DNA from: Isoetes taiwanensis
Lineage: Eukaryota; Streptophyta; Lycopodiopsida; Isoetales; Isoetaceae
Direction of reading: 5' to 3'
Assembly: GCA_021234155.1 (NCBI GenBank)
Contig: JAJEKV010000011.1
Coordinates: 22,518,416-22,582,415 of the forward strand
DNA: 64,000 bases
Positions within the stretch are counted from its first letter, which is position 1. Each line of letters starts with the position of its first letter. Below, piece after piece: positions 11,323 through 22,872 of the stretch. The position numbers and the translations under genes are program-made. Below the pieces are notes generated by a model. It did not search any database. It was not told the origin of the DNA and saw only the letters and a program-made list of their open reading frames with translations.

Positions 11323-11352
11323 AAATAAGTGCGTTTCATTTTAAACCTTGTT
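11323..11352 (-). repeat. Right terminal inverted repeat of copy A
   Basis: On the minus strand it begins AACAAGGTTTAAAATGAAAC and ends CACTTATTT. Unlike the left end, the word AAACGCACTT is followed here by its inverted copy AAGTGCGTTT, so the end can form a short hairpin. Flanked by the TSD ACTG. Confidence 0.93.
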
Positions 11353-11356
11353 ACTG

Positions 11357-12899
11357 ATTATATATTATAGACAGGTATAGATATAAGAAAGTTCTATTTG
11401 TTCTTATATTTTAATACGGAGTTATTAATCTCGCACTGTTTAGTAGAAAGTCATTCTAATCATATTAACTTCTGTGTATATGTGTATTATATTCCCGCTT
11501 GATTTTGTAATTCCTTTTATTACAGCCAGCCTTAATTTAATTTTGTAGCAAAATTTTGTTTTCCTATTTTGTTACAGTTTTAAGAACTCGTATGTTCCTA
11601 TCCTCAGTACAGTTATACCTATCCTTTAATACAATTATATATTGTACTGTGTATCGGACAGTTTTACCTATACACTTTAATATTAATTACAGACAGACGT
11701 TCTTCATTTATTATTCATAAGCTTGTTATAACATTAACTAAGTCTCATTATTCCCTTAGGAGTTTGTATAAGACATACATACTTATCTGCTTCTATTATA
11801 TTTGATTATGTTTTCTTTTTAAGTAGCTTGCTCCTTTCGATTATCTTTAACGTTTCCACACTTACACTCTCTATCTTTAGCATAGATTACAGTTATATGA
11901 GGACACATATTAATTCATTAGCTATGTTTATAGATTTACCAGACGTCCCGATATCCTTACATTTGAATTACTTATTTATCCTATTGCTATTTTCGTAAAT
12001 TTATCACACATACAGACACTGCTATATTTACAGGGCACAGGTACAGCTGACATATATATTCGACGTAATTGGTACCGCCCCGGTCGGTATCCGGCAGTGC
12101 TATGGCTACGCAATCGTCCTGTATCACAGAAGGCCAGTTGCGACTATGGTGTCCATGGCGGAAGCATCGAAAGCATGCCTGGTCTGTCCTGAGCCTGTTA
12201 TATGGCGATGACTGAGCAGGTGCTGGGCTCTTATTCGAAGTAGAAGTGCTGAATGTTGGGAATAAGGAGTGTTAAAGTACCCTTATTTTGGATGGTTACT
12301 CGAGAAATTGGTTTGACGATGTTTGTCATCTAAGTGAAATACTGGACCTAATAATTACGAGGATTGAGTTATTATGCGGCATCTAGATTGCTATGCAATG
12401 TAGAAGGAGACTGGATATAGCACCATATATCTGATGGAGAAGTGGTTTATGGTTATCTACTATAGACCATGTTAAGGAGGTACTATACTAAGGTGGAAAC
12501 TGGATTATGAGTACCCAGCTTGTGAGAGGGAACCCACTTTAGAAGTGTGGGCCAACATTTTATAGCTATTGCCACTTGAATAGAGGTTTGATTCGCGGAA
12601 AGGTAGAGAATAATATCATATGAGGATGCGGATCCATAAACTACGGATTATAAAATTACCAAGGAGGATGTGCTCTGGACTTGGTATCGTGTGTGTATCC
12701 CGAGGAGTAACTCTACGTTGATATATGTGTACTAGGAGCATTTAATAGTAAAACATAACTAAAAGAAGATAGGATATATACTAGAACTTTTAGTTCACAT
12801 TCCATATGAATACGGAAGTAATGAAGATAAGAGTTCTTATACTAGACGTCAAACATGTCCACAAGGAACTTAGGTTGGCATTTGCCCCTGTGGAAGTTA
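11357..12899 (-). other. Internal fragment of the outer LTR element between two insertions
   Basis: About 11357-12050 is AT-rich with no coding signal. Around 12130-12250 the minus strand reads as the C-terminal part of a gag protein (see the zinc knuckle). From 12250 to 12899 only broken frames are visible. The segment is bounded by the DNA transposon on the left and by the pol-less LTR element on the right. Confidence 0.6.
12134..12250 (-). pseudogene. Gag zinc-knuckle remnant of the outer element
   Basis: Minus-strand translation gives a Ser/Pro-rich linker (SNKSPAPAQSSPYN) followed by CFRCFRHGHHSRNW. This has the C-x2-C-x4-H-x4 layout of a CCHC retroviral-type knuckle, with Trp (TGG) where the last Cys (TGC) is expected. 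That is one base from intact and may be an error. It is the only domain remnant found for this element and it supports the minus-strand polarity given by PBS and PPT. Confidence 0.6.
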
Positions 12900-12904
12900 T
12901 GACT

Positions 12905-14806
12905 TGTGACGTTCCAGCACAGTATACGGTCCCAGGACGTATACTGTACTGCCTCGTCACGCGTACACGCCACCCCGACTGACGTGTACGCCGACGTATA
13001 GCCAAGTGGGTAGCCCCTAGGGGGCAACTTGCTAAGAATGTGCATTAGTATTAATGTGCACATTTTCCAATGTACACATTAATGTGGGCACACATTTCCA
13101 TGTGGCCACTTGATGCCAAGTGGGCCATACCCAAGTGTGCAATTAATGTGCACATTTTCCAATGTACACATTAATTGGGTGCACACATTTCCATGTGGGC
13201 ACATTTGGCCACCTAGCCATTAAAGGCAAGTGGGCCCATTCCCAATTATCCCACATGCCTAAAGGGGATAATTGGAAACCCTAGCCAACCCCCTTGTCTA
13301 TTTAAGTAGGGAGAACCCTAACTTGCCCATTTTAGTTTCTAGGGTTTTAGAGCTCTGTTTTGGCTGCCTCAAGAGCCAAAAACCCTCCTCAGAACTCCCG
13401 CAGAGAGAACTGCATCATTAGTTTTCCTTGATTCGAGCATTTCAGCAGGATGGTCGAGTTCGGTCCGGGAGGAGGAACTCAAGGATCAGGTATTTAGGCA
13501 ATTTAGTAGTCTAAACCCCATTTCAGCCATCGAATCAGTAGGTTTAGCCTCTTAAATTGCCCATAGCAGCCCTCTAGAACTCTAGATAGCGATTCTAACT
13601 AAAGAACCTAACTCTATGATATAGATTAGATCTTGTTCTTTAGTTCTTACGTGATATATGGATGATGTATCTCTGTGAACTCCTTGTATTGGGAAGGGGG
13701 TAGAGACTTCAAGCTTAGTAGTAGATGCTCCTAGAGTAGCCTCTCTAGCACACTTGTAGATTCGGCTGTGCACAAGAGCCACAGGGATGTGGGTGAAGGG
13801 GCGGGCCCAGGCTGAGAAGGAGGTTCATGTCGACTCTTGAGCGATCCCTCGGTGTGTAAAACCTCACAGGGGATCATTGTGACTAGGTCCAATGGCTTGC
13901 CACTGCGTGTGGGCAAGGCATGGGCTCGGCTTACACCGTGAAGTGGTGTTCACTTTCCAGTGGGTTCAGTCGAATACGGGCAGTGGCCCTCTAGTCACCT
14001 TGAGTCAGCATGTAGATCTCTGGAGGGAGTGATCCCTACCTGCCCCATCGGAACTGGGAGGATGAGCCCAGGAGTAGCCCTTTTGGCTATGCATCCGGCG
14101 CGGGCTCACTGGTCGGAGTCCCGACACTTTTTCAGACCACTCACACAAAGTGTGCCGGGGGGAGGGGCGGATGGAGTGGACAACCCCTAAGCCATGTTCA
14201 TATGCCGGCCAAATCCATTGCCATGAATTACATGCGCAATGAACTCACGGAGACCCAAAGCCGTCCAGTCATCCCTTTGAGTCGAGCCTTGGGTAGGATT
14301 CCCTATGTGATGTGCTGATCTTTGTCTATGCGGATATGTGCCATGTTCATATGCCGGCCAAATCCATTGCCATGAATGCATGCGCAATGAACTCTATGCA
14401 GATATATTGCCATGTTCATATACCCGACCAAATCCATTGCCATGAATTAAATGCGCAATGAACTCTGGAGACCCAAGCCGTCAGTCATCCCTTTGAGTCT
14501 GAGCCTTGGGTAGGATTCCCTATGTGATGTGCTGATCTTTGTCTATGCAGATATGTGGAGGACCATCCTTCGTGATGGTCATATGATGTTGATGTATGTG
14601 CTACTGACATGTATGTTTACGCTTCCTGACTAGGTAGGCCACGAGGGAGGCGGGGTGCAATGACCCTTCCACTCTCCCACTTTGGAACCCGTCCGCGGTT
14701 GCGGTGTCATGTGGAGGGCCCCAGTATTAGCATGGAGCTGGTATGGGGGATGAACTCACATTTGTATCACGGTGAGGGCACCGTATCACGCAGTAGGGGG
14801 CGTCTA
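12905..14806 (+). repeat. 5' LTR of the LARD-like element
   Basis: About 1.9 kb, starting TGTGACGTTCCAGC. It contains two copies of a TGTGCACATTTTCCAATGTA block (about 13038-13100 and 13139-13200), also present in the partner. It is about 220 bp longer than the 3' LTR because a segment starting CCATGTTCATATGCCGGCC is present three times (14192, 14341, 14410) against once in the partner. The end is taken by alignment with the 3' LTR. Confidence 0.85.
14192..14563 (+). repeat. Triplicated segment in the 5' LTR
   Basis: Units start at about 14192, 14341 and 14410 with CCATGTTCATAT and contain AAATCCATTGCCATGAAT. The first and third also carry GTCATCCCTTTGAGTC and TAGGATTCCCTATGTGATG, while the middle unit is short. 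The 3' LTR has one unit (about 24165-24310), so the expansion arose after insertion or is an assembly artefact. Confidence 0.75.
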
Positions 14807-16400
14807 ATTGAACCGTAACTTAGTAATTCGAATTTCAGCCTAGGAATTAGCTTTCTAATCTATTTAAACCTCATCTTAAAAGAATTCCCACGATGGCGGG
14901 GAATTGAACCTCCCACCCAGGGGGTTGAACCCCCCAAACCCCCGTGCCAACCAGGGGGCGGGCATCGTTTGTGTTTGAATTATAATCCTTAATTAGATTT
15001 AAAAATTTGTAATAATGTTAGATAATATTAATGGCCAAGCCTTAGACTTAGAACCAAGACCCTTAAGCTAGATAGAGTCATCATCTTGATAGACACCAAG
15101 CCTCCGATCGACATGGCCAAAGCGCCCAAGCGGACCACTCGACTCCCCTCGACAAGGCGAAGCAGCGGCCAGAGGCCAAAGGAGGTCAAGGAAACAAGAA
15201 GAGGAGAGGGCGTAACGAGGCGGGAGGCCAGGGGTCAAGGGTCAGCGGAAGAGCAGAAGCTGGTCCAACATTTTGAAGACTCAACAGCCACCGCGGTACA
15301 CACCAAGGGAGTAACTCTAATGAAGAAAGATATGCACTTACCAATCATATCAAAGGAGAACCTTATTAATTTAAGTAAATGATAAAATTTGTTTAATACA
15401 ACGTGTTTTAGAGTAAATTATAAGCGTATAAAGTTACTTAATTAAGTTAAGTTATAGAATTCTAGCTTTTGTTTTAGTCAAATTGGAGCTTTTGAGCAAA
15501 ATTGAGGCGATGTCTCACACGTCGCGCCGGGGATGATTTCTAGATTTTAGGAATGGAGGGCATAGCGTGTGAACCATATAAAAATGCCCAAAACAGCTCC
15601 AAATCGACCAAAAAGGGTCAATTCTGCCTAACTTCGATGAGTTTAGTGGAATTACAGCCTTAGATCACTTAAATTGAGTAAGCCTAGCCCAATTAGGACC
15701 CATGTCTCACACGTCGCGCCGGGGCCGATTTCTACATTCTCAAAATCGGTGCAGGCAGCGTGTGAACCTCAAATTTTGAACCTCCATAACTTGAGCTCAG
15801 AGCTCCAAATGCTGAAATTTGTTGCTAGGACCGTTAGACAGCCTAGAATCCATTTATGACCTCAAATTAGGATAGAAATGTCAAACCCCATCTCAAAATG
15901 ACCAAAATTGCTCAAACCCTTGAATTGTTTTCCCAAACTGTGGTTTGTTGTAAATAGAAGCATACCCCATTAGTAGCTCGCAAGTACTGCTCTCGGCTCG
16001 AAGCTGATGCCTTACTCCTAGGTAGAAGTGCTCAGGAACACCCCTTTGTTATAGTCATCTAGACCTCTGCTCATGCCCAAGGCATAAACCCCGACCTAGT
16101 TCATTGTCCTTCTAATAGAGTTTGACTTATATAGCCGCCACATTGACACTCCCTATTGCCAGGATACCTAGAAAGGAGCTAGAGCCTAGAGCTGCCCAAG
16201 TCATTCCATGTGTAGAGATTGGACCCCCCCAAACCAACTTTGCTAGGACCTTAGAGTATACCTCAAACACCATGAGGGCTTTGCAAAACAACCCTCATGT
16301 CATGCCATACCACCGTCCTAATGTCCATAGACTTGTAGATTATAGATATGTCTCTAGTAATGCAGCTTCGCTTTCGAGCCATCTTGCTTGCTTATAGAGC
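14807..16400 (+). other. 5' internal part of the LARD-like element, no gene recognised
   Basis: No clear PBS follows the LTR. A block at 14881-14960 holds GGGGAATTGAACC and GGGGGTTGAACCCCCC. Two copies of TGTCTCACACGTCGCGCCGGGG occur at about 15511 and 15702, each within a repeated block that ends in a GTGTGAACC phrase, so this is an internal direct duplication with a spacing of about 190 bp. Open frames at 15086-15382 and 16122-16397 resemble no known protein. Confidence 0.45.
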
Positions 16401-19400
16401 CCGAAATATTGTAGGAGAGCCCTTCAAGTAGACCCTTAGACTCTAGGATACACGGCGTTGCTTTTCATCTGAGGGGCGGAACATGCGAGAAGAGCTAGAG
16501 GCGCAACTTCTTGAAGACATCAAGATCCCAACCGATGTCTGAGGGCGGATAAGGAGAGGAGACCCAAAGCAGGATCAAGAGAGGGAAGCACAACGACAAA
16601 CACCTCAACCGACAAGCGGTAGAACGAGGACACCACCGGCCTATCATCAATCTCCATCAAATGGGAAGAATATTGGTAACCAACGGCACCAAGAATGTTC
16701 TAGATGTCAACCTCCCGGCTACCACGTCCATGAGCTCACATCGGAAAAGAGGATCTCAACGCCTTCACCAACTTCGGCGCACATGAGTTTCAAATGGAAG
16801 AACGCGAGACAACAAAATCACAGTGCAGGGAAGATGTTAGGCATCGATGTCGGCGTTAGCATCACGAGCTAGGGCGAGGGCATAATCTTCCGTCGAGGAG
16901 ACAACTCATGGCGACACATGGCGTATAGAAACTGCGAGGGAAGACCACCCGCGACCTTGCAGGCCCGACAACTCAAGCGAATGTCATGCAACATCGGCAA
17001 AAGAAGCAACCAAGCTAAGCAACAACAAAGCACCTAAGGCTAATCGGGACAAGCTTCCAGCTCCCTTGCACCAGGCGGAGAACTTTCATCGGTTCCAAAA
17101 GGTAGGAGACCATGAGAGGGAGGAGGCGCATATCAAGGAACATTTCCGACTTCGAAGGCTGTATCAGCACTAGGGGCAAGACCAAGGAGGAGAATATTCT
17201 GCTCAAACGAGGAATTCGGACCCGGGAACACCTAGAAACCAAAGGAAGGGCGGCTTTACTACGTCAGCCCAAGGAGTGCGGATTTCGAATGGTTAGGACC
17301 CAAAGGGGCGGAGAGCGACCTAGCCAGGCAGGTACAAATCACGCAAAGGCGACCAGAAGGAGCTATGATAGGGCAATGGAGATGACCACACTTCCAGCCA
17401 CGGGAGAGAGCCACCTCGGAATGAAGCAAAGCCCAAGCAGCGGGAGTCGCACTTTCGAAATTCAACTGCGGGGGATTGACAATGCGCCTCTTGACCCACG
17501 ATCTCGAGCTCAAGACATTCAAGAATGCCCGGCTGCAACAGCCGGTGACCCTACTCAAGCTCGATCAATGGCACCTTAATCAGCAATCTTGCAACAACAC
17601 ACCGCATGTAGGGGCGTGGCGGTTACCGCATTCCTCGCGACGAATATACACAACAAGGAGGAGCATCTTTTCAAGGGATCACATCGGCGAACACTCTTAG
17701 CAACTTGGGGTGATCAGCTCGGATCAGACATAAAAAGCTCAACAATAGTAGCAGCATCTCAAGGAATCCACGAGTCAACGAGCGAAGAAGATCAAGGCAA
17801 AACCCCGAAAGGATCAAAGCGATCGAGGAAGGGAAACCTAAAGGAGTATAAATAATTAGGTAGATCTTAAGTAGTTGTTTTGCAAAAGTGGATGAATTAA
17901 AATCCCAATGTAAATGCGTATATGTCTATTGTATATCTAGGATGTCCACATATATAGTGGAGAAACATGGGTTTAGAGTCATGTTTCTGATTTAAGCGCT
18001 TAGATCAGGGAAGCTCCTTCACCCGACTACCAAAGGAGGAAACAAGGAAGCACAACCATAGCCCAAGATCAAAATGGAAGAGCAAGTCACGAGGGAGAAA
18101 CGACGAGCCCAAGCAAACCTTGACTCCAAACACTTGAGAATCCTCAAGTAGAAGACCGCTTCGTCCACCCAATGTCGAATAAGAGACAACACCGATCATG
18201 TCAAGATCATCAGCGGGCACGGGGACATGCGTCGAGGGGCGCAACACTACCTCTTGTAGCGGTGGCGACGCTTGGCGAACTTATGACATGAGTGGCCTCA
18301 ACAATGGAAGGAGGAACGCCCCATCAACGAGCCAACTAAGAAGGCAACATCTCGGCGACCATAAGTCCACCTTGTGGTAATATAGGGTGATGTGCTATGA
18401 CACGTGGATTAGATGGAGATGCACTTACGAAAGGCACGCGGCGAGGAGATATGCCCCCAACAACTAGGTGATGGCTTAAGTCGGTACTCCTACCGTAATT
18501 AGAAGAGAAGAAGCCGACCATATCTACATGTGGCACGTCAAACGCCCAAGGTAGAAGCATTGGCCTTAACGACAAGGATAGCAACTGAAGCACCTTCCGG
18601 TGAAAAGAGAGTTCAAGATAATAGCGGGCTATTCAACGACAAGTATATCTAAGGCGGTACTTCTTCAACTCAAGGGTCAAGGCGTGCGGATATAAGGATC
18701 CATCATCCCGACAATATAGCCAGCGAGGGAGGGAGAGCCATGATGCTTTACTTGCAGAGAGAGACCGACATGCATAGAGGGACAAAGGTGGGGGACTGAA
18801 AGATGGAGAAGTGCTAGCAACCCGACTTCTTCCACGAACTCCCCTAGAGGCAACAGGGAGGACCAAAACCCGGCGAGCACAATCAAAGTCACCGAGGGTA
18901 CCTCAAGTCAAGAAGACGGCATAGCATCGTGGCAACGTGACAACGTCCAAGCCCCCGGTGATCGAGGGATCAAACAAGGAAGTTTGGAAGCTTCGATGGA
19001 GAAACAACTAGGTGAGGCGAAGCGAGCCGATGACTTGCATGCAACTTGGTGAACCCAAGGATGGATGATTCAAAGAACAACTGTAGAAGAGAACAACTCC
19101 AGAGGAGTATAGCCAAAGGAAGCGCGCACAACCTCAAGAGACGCCTCCAAATAGCTTCAAGTATCATGAAGGAGGAACAATTACCACCCAGAACGAGGGC
19201 GAGGAAGCGGTGAAATGTGAAGCATCAAATCGACCAAAGACACCTTTACGTTAGAATGTGATGCAAAGCGTGTTGTGCCATAGTCGACAAACGTCGGAGG
19301 GCCCAAGTATTTCAACAAGTTACCCCGGGGTATGAGCTGACCAAGGGGGATTCACTGTAAGTGCCATACAATGTGCCTGAGTGACTTGTAGGGGGGTTTT

Positions 19401-20200
19401 TTCGACCCATTTCCATACGTATACGTAAGAGGTAGGGGGTTTTTTGCCACTACTTGGGGTAAACTTTGTACGGAAGGGGTCGAATTTGCCTTTCAAGAAA
19501 TCGTATACGGGGGTGTTTTTGATCACCCTATGCACGCACATGGCATACCCCCCTTACTATAAGTGAACCCCCCGGGGAGCTGACGTACAAATAGGAGGAT
19601 ATAGATCATCAACACCAATGAACACTAATGACATCGCCAGGGAGTAGGTGTGCAACTCGAAGGGAGGCACAAGGGGGACCTAATAGCTCTAGTAGTAATT
19701 GTAATTATGTAAGCTATATGTTTTGCATGTATAGCTCCCTTGTTATTTCTTCCCTCCCATAGCGTAACAGATCAAAGGAAGAGATGTCATGCAAGTTGCA
19801 GGAGTGAAGCAATCAACATCGTCAACACTCTTCGGGCAACACGACAACGACAAGAGGACTCGACGTGTGAGACATCGATGGAGTCGAAGAAACAATATCG
19901 AATACAGAGTCGTACAAAGAGTTCAAGATGAAAGATCTCTTTCAACGGCGCCACCTTCAGGCATTTGAAAAGCGGCATGCAAGATTCAAGTGATCAACTA
20001 CACCATCAAGCCACCAGCAATGAGAGGCTTCTAGCGAACAAAGTCAACCTCTGCATCAAAGGGGAGCCACCGTCAAGGAGGCCCGAAGTATCGGCGACTT
20101 CGGAAGAAGAACGTTACCTTGCTCCTTCAAGCGGGGTAACTTGGCGGATGAGCTTCTAGCAAGCTCAAAGATCTAAGGCCATGGGGCCTAGTAGGTTAAA
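16401..20200 (+). other. Central part of the LARD-like element, purine-rich, possible decayed gag-like coding
   Basis: The plus strand is rich in GAA/CAA/AAG codon-like triplets and short charged frames (for example 17112-17579 and 17589-17855), which suggests a formerly coding stretch. No zinc knuckle, protease or polymerase motif is visible, so I assign no product. The frames are interrupted about every 150-450 bp. Confidence 0.35.
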
Positions 20201-21651
20201 TGTATGGATGGTAACATCCATATTGGGATTAGAAGGCAATTAGGATATTCTCGTTGAAAGGATTGCTCAATTGGGAAGGAGGAGGCGATAGGAGTAACTA
20301 AAATTATACACGATTGTTAATTGGACATCCAACGTATTGAAACCACTTGGTGAGATTGATCTCCTCGCTAAGAAGGAATCACTACTAGGATAATTGTTGA
20401 CCATGTATAAATCTAGTATCTCCAAAAGAATAATCCAACCGAAAGAAAAGAAGTAATCTAACAAGTCCGGCCAACTTGTTACGATGACATCAATTCGATT
20501 GGTAGGAATATTCCAAGAGTTTAAATAACTAAGAAAGGGGAATCTCTAGAAAATAAGAATAAAACATGTAAGGTACATCTAAAATAAGAATTATAGTAAT
20601 CAAATAGTCTTTTGAGACAAAAAGGAATTGTCGTCATGACAAAACCTTACAGTTTTAGAATCGTTCTAACTAAGTAGATAACCCATAATTATATTGAAAT
20701 AAATGATAACATAATATGTGCATCCATCTTAGATGGTTATATATGTTAGCTAAGGCTAGTAACTTAATGCTAAGTAAGAAGCGTATAACCTCTTAAGGGG
20801 AGAAATAGATATGGCGTTGTGTGCAATGTCATTGAAGGGGTGTCTTGAGGACCATTTTCTTTTTTGAAGAAAGTGGGAGGGCTCAATCTTATGATTGAGC
20901 GTACTTGCACCGAATTGACCCAGAATAGAGTTCACTCAAACAATGGCGAAGCGAATAGAGCGTAAGATAGATAGATAGATAGCTTCGAGGAGGCCTTCAA
21001 CGTGCGAGGCCCGGCGTGGTAGCGAACTACACCAGCGAGAGTGGAGCAAAGCGATGGGAGCAATGAGCGACCAAGTCACCCCCCAAACTACTCGGCCCGC
21101 GCTCAAGGAGTGGATCGCGTTTTAGCCTTAGGTAAGGTATCGCATGTATTATAAGCCTTAATGTGTCTTATTGATAAGTTAAATATAGACCCTAATAAGC
21201 GCATAGAAATTGTTGTATGCGTATATGTATCATAGGGAAATAAGTTAAATAACAACGATAATGTGAAGTAGCATGTTAATTGATCCTTAAAGGATGCAAT
21301 TCCTTCCAAGGATAGCTATAGGTCCTTATAAATATAAATAGAAAATAGAATTGGGATATACTTAAGTGCATCTTAGGGATATACTTCCAAAGGGTATCAC
21401 AGGACCCAAGAAAGAGAATAAAGCACATCTAATTCTTGTGTATGATAATTAAAACCTTGTCTATGTAACAATAGGTCTAAATCGAGGGGTTATTGTTTAA
21501 ATAATCGCGATCTAAAAGTCGTTAAATATTGCAAAAGCTTAGAGTAAATATAATTGTACTATCGGAAGTAATGTAGCCAATACTATGATAATGTTAATTC
21601 ATAAATATTACCTTAGGGTAATTATGTTAATCACATGCATAAGGGGTTAGG

Positions 21652-21686
<35 letters not shown>

Positions 21687-22859
21687 GGCATGTCGATTTG
21701 TGTTTAGATTAGTTTCATGTGTAGTTAAGATTAATCTGCGCATGCAACCTATGCTTGGTATGGATTGCATGCGTTGTTGCAGAGGATGAGACCACTACGG
21801 TGATCTCTAGGGGCGTGGTGTAATGTCAATGTAGGCATGACGGCGTTCACTTGGACGAGTGGAAGGTAGATTAGAAAGTCTACTTACGTCCCACGGTGAG
21901 TAGGCGACCTCGAAGAAAAAAGGAGGTCATTAAGGAATGCATTGATAGGAAAGGCACCTTTAGCCCCATATATGCTTTGATAGGAGGAATCTATCCTTCC
22001 GCCCCCAAGGGAAGGATATCCTCCACCGGGCAACTAGAGGTGTAGGCATGGCGGCATATAGGCATATAGGTATTTGTCTCCACGGCCATAATGGAAGATC
22101 CACCCTCTTCCTACGCGGAGATTAGCCATGCATCCATGTAGATAGGTGGGGTGGTCACCATATAACCAAAATTTTTTGTAATAATTAATAATAGGTAGTG
22201 TCGACCTGCAGGCCAATAGAGCGCTCCGGAGAGCAAGGAGGTCGAACTACGAAGGCTTGCAACACAAATTTTGTTATAATGTGTGCAAGGGATGAAGGGT
22301 ACCTTAGAAGTGTAAATTTTGTATGAAATTGATAAACTTTGATAAACTTAAATATTGTATTAAGTAAGGTTAATAACTACCTTGCGTGGATTAAGTTATG
22401 ATGTGATAAGTTAATAGGATAACGAAATAGTAATGTCTTAAACATTACCTTAGAGTAATTCTAATAATTAAGATAGTAAGTATGTAATTATAGATATTGT
22501 AAAATTAATGCGAGGATTTTAAAGGTCGCGAGACACGCAACACAAATTTTGTTGGAATGTGTTGCAAGGAATGAAAAGTACCTTAAATAATAATTGTATA
22601 TGAAAGTGTTAAATTGTGATAAACTAAATGTTGTGATAATAGAAACTAATAAGTACCTTATTTTAGTAGAAATTCTGAATTGACAACTTATTTGATAATG
22701 TAATGGCGTAATAATGATTTAAAAATATTACCTTAAGGTAATCGTAATAAATGTGTAAGTATTATAGTAGTATATATTATGCATCGGGGTTGATTGCGGG
22801 TTAGGAAGATTCAAGGTGGGGAGACCCGCGATCTTTGCTGCGACGGCGACATCATTTCA
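20201..22859 (+). other. 3' internal part of the LARD-like element, AT-rich, non-coding
   Basis: AT-rich sequence without coding signal. It contains a run of 32 A at 21652-21683 and a short imperfect direct repeat of AACACAAATTTTGTTNNAATGTGTG(C)AAGG-type sequence at about 22261 and 22540. Nothing else can be supported. Confidence 0.4.
21652..21683 (+). repeat. Poly(A) run of 32
   Basis: An uninterrupted A homopolymer inside the LARD-like element. It could be the tail of a small retroposed insert or a simple expansion; I found no TSD that would decide. Confidence 0.9.
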
Positions 22860-22872
22860 AGGTGGGGAGAAT
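22860..22872 (+). other. Polypurine tract of the LARD-like element
   Basis: AAGGTGGGGAGAA directly before TGTGGCGTTC, identical to the PPT of the outer LTR element. It fixes this LTR as the 3' one and the element as plus-strand. Confidence 0.87.

Larger units (their letters stand above)
2610..11352 (+). mobile_element. TIR DNA transposon with methyltransferase and DUF7869-like genes, copy A (8,743 bp)
   Basis: Seen: near-identical inverted ends of 30 bp starting AACAA(A/G)GTTTAAAATG, a 4-bp TSD ACTG at 2606-2609 and 11353-11356, and two divergent genes (DUF7869-like on the minus strand at 3009-6161, methyltransferase-like on the plus strand at 7096-10875) flanking a palindrome-rich intergenic region. 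Copy B (33147-52719) has the same gene content in the opposite orientation and a length of about 8.5 kb once its own insertion is removed. A 4-bp TSD is known for the Sola superfamily among others, so that is a candidate home, but I could not test it. Both genes carry frame breaks, some at CAG sites that may be sequencing artefacts. Confidence 0.9.

Noticed and set aside
14895-14935. TGGCGGGGAATTGAACC and a second GGTTGAACCCCCC, looking like a PBS or a tRNA T-arm
   Set aside because: It lies about 88 bp from the LTR end, too far for a PBS, and no cloverleaf can be drawn around it on either strand.
20960-20990. GATA-type microsatellite (also near 26910)
   Set aside because: Only a few units, too short to be informative.
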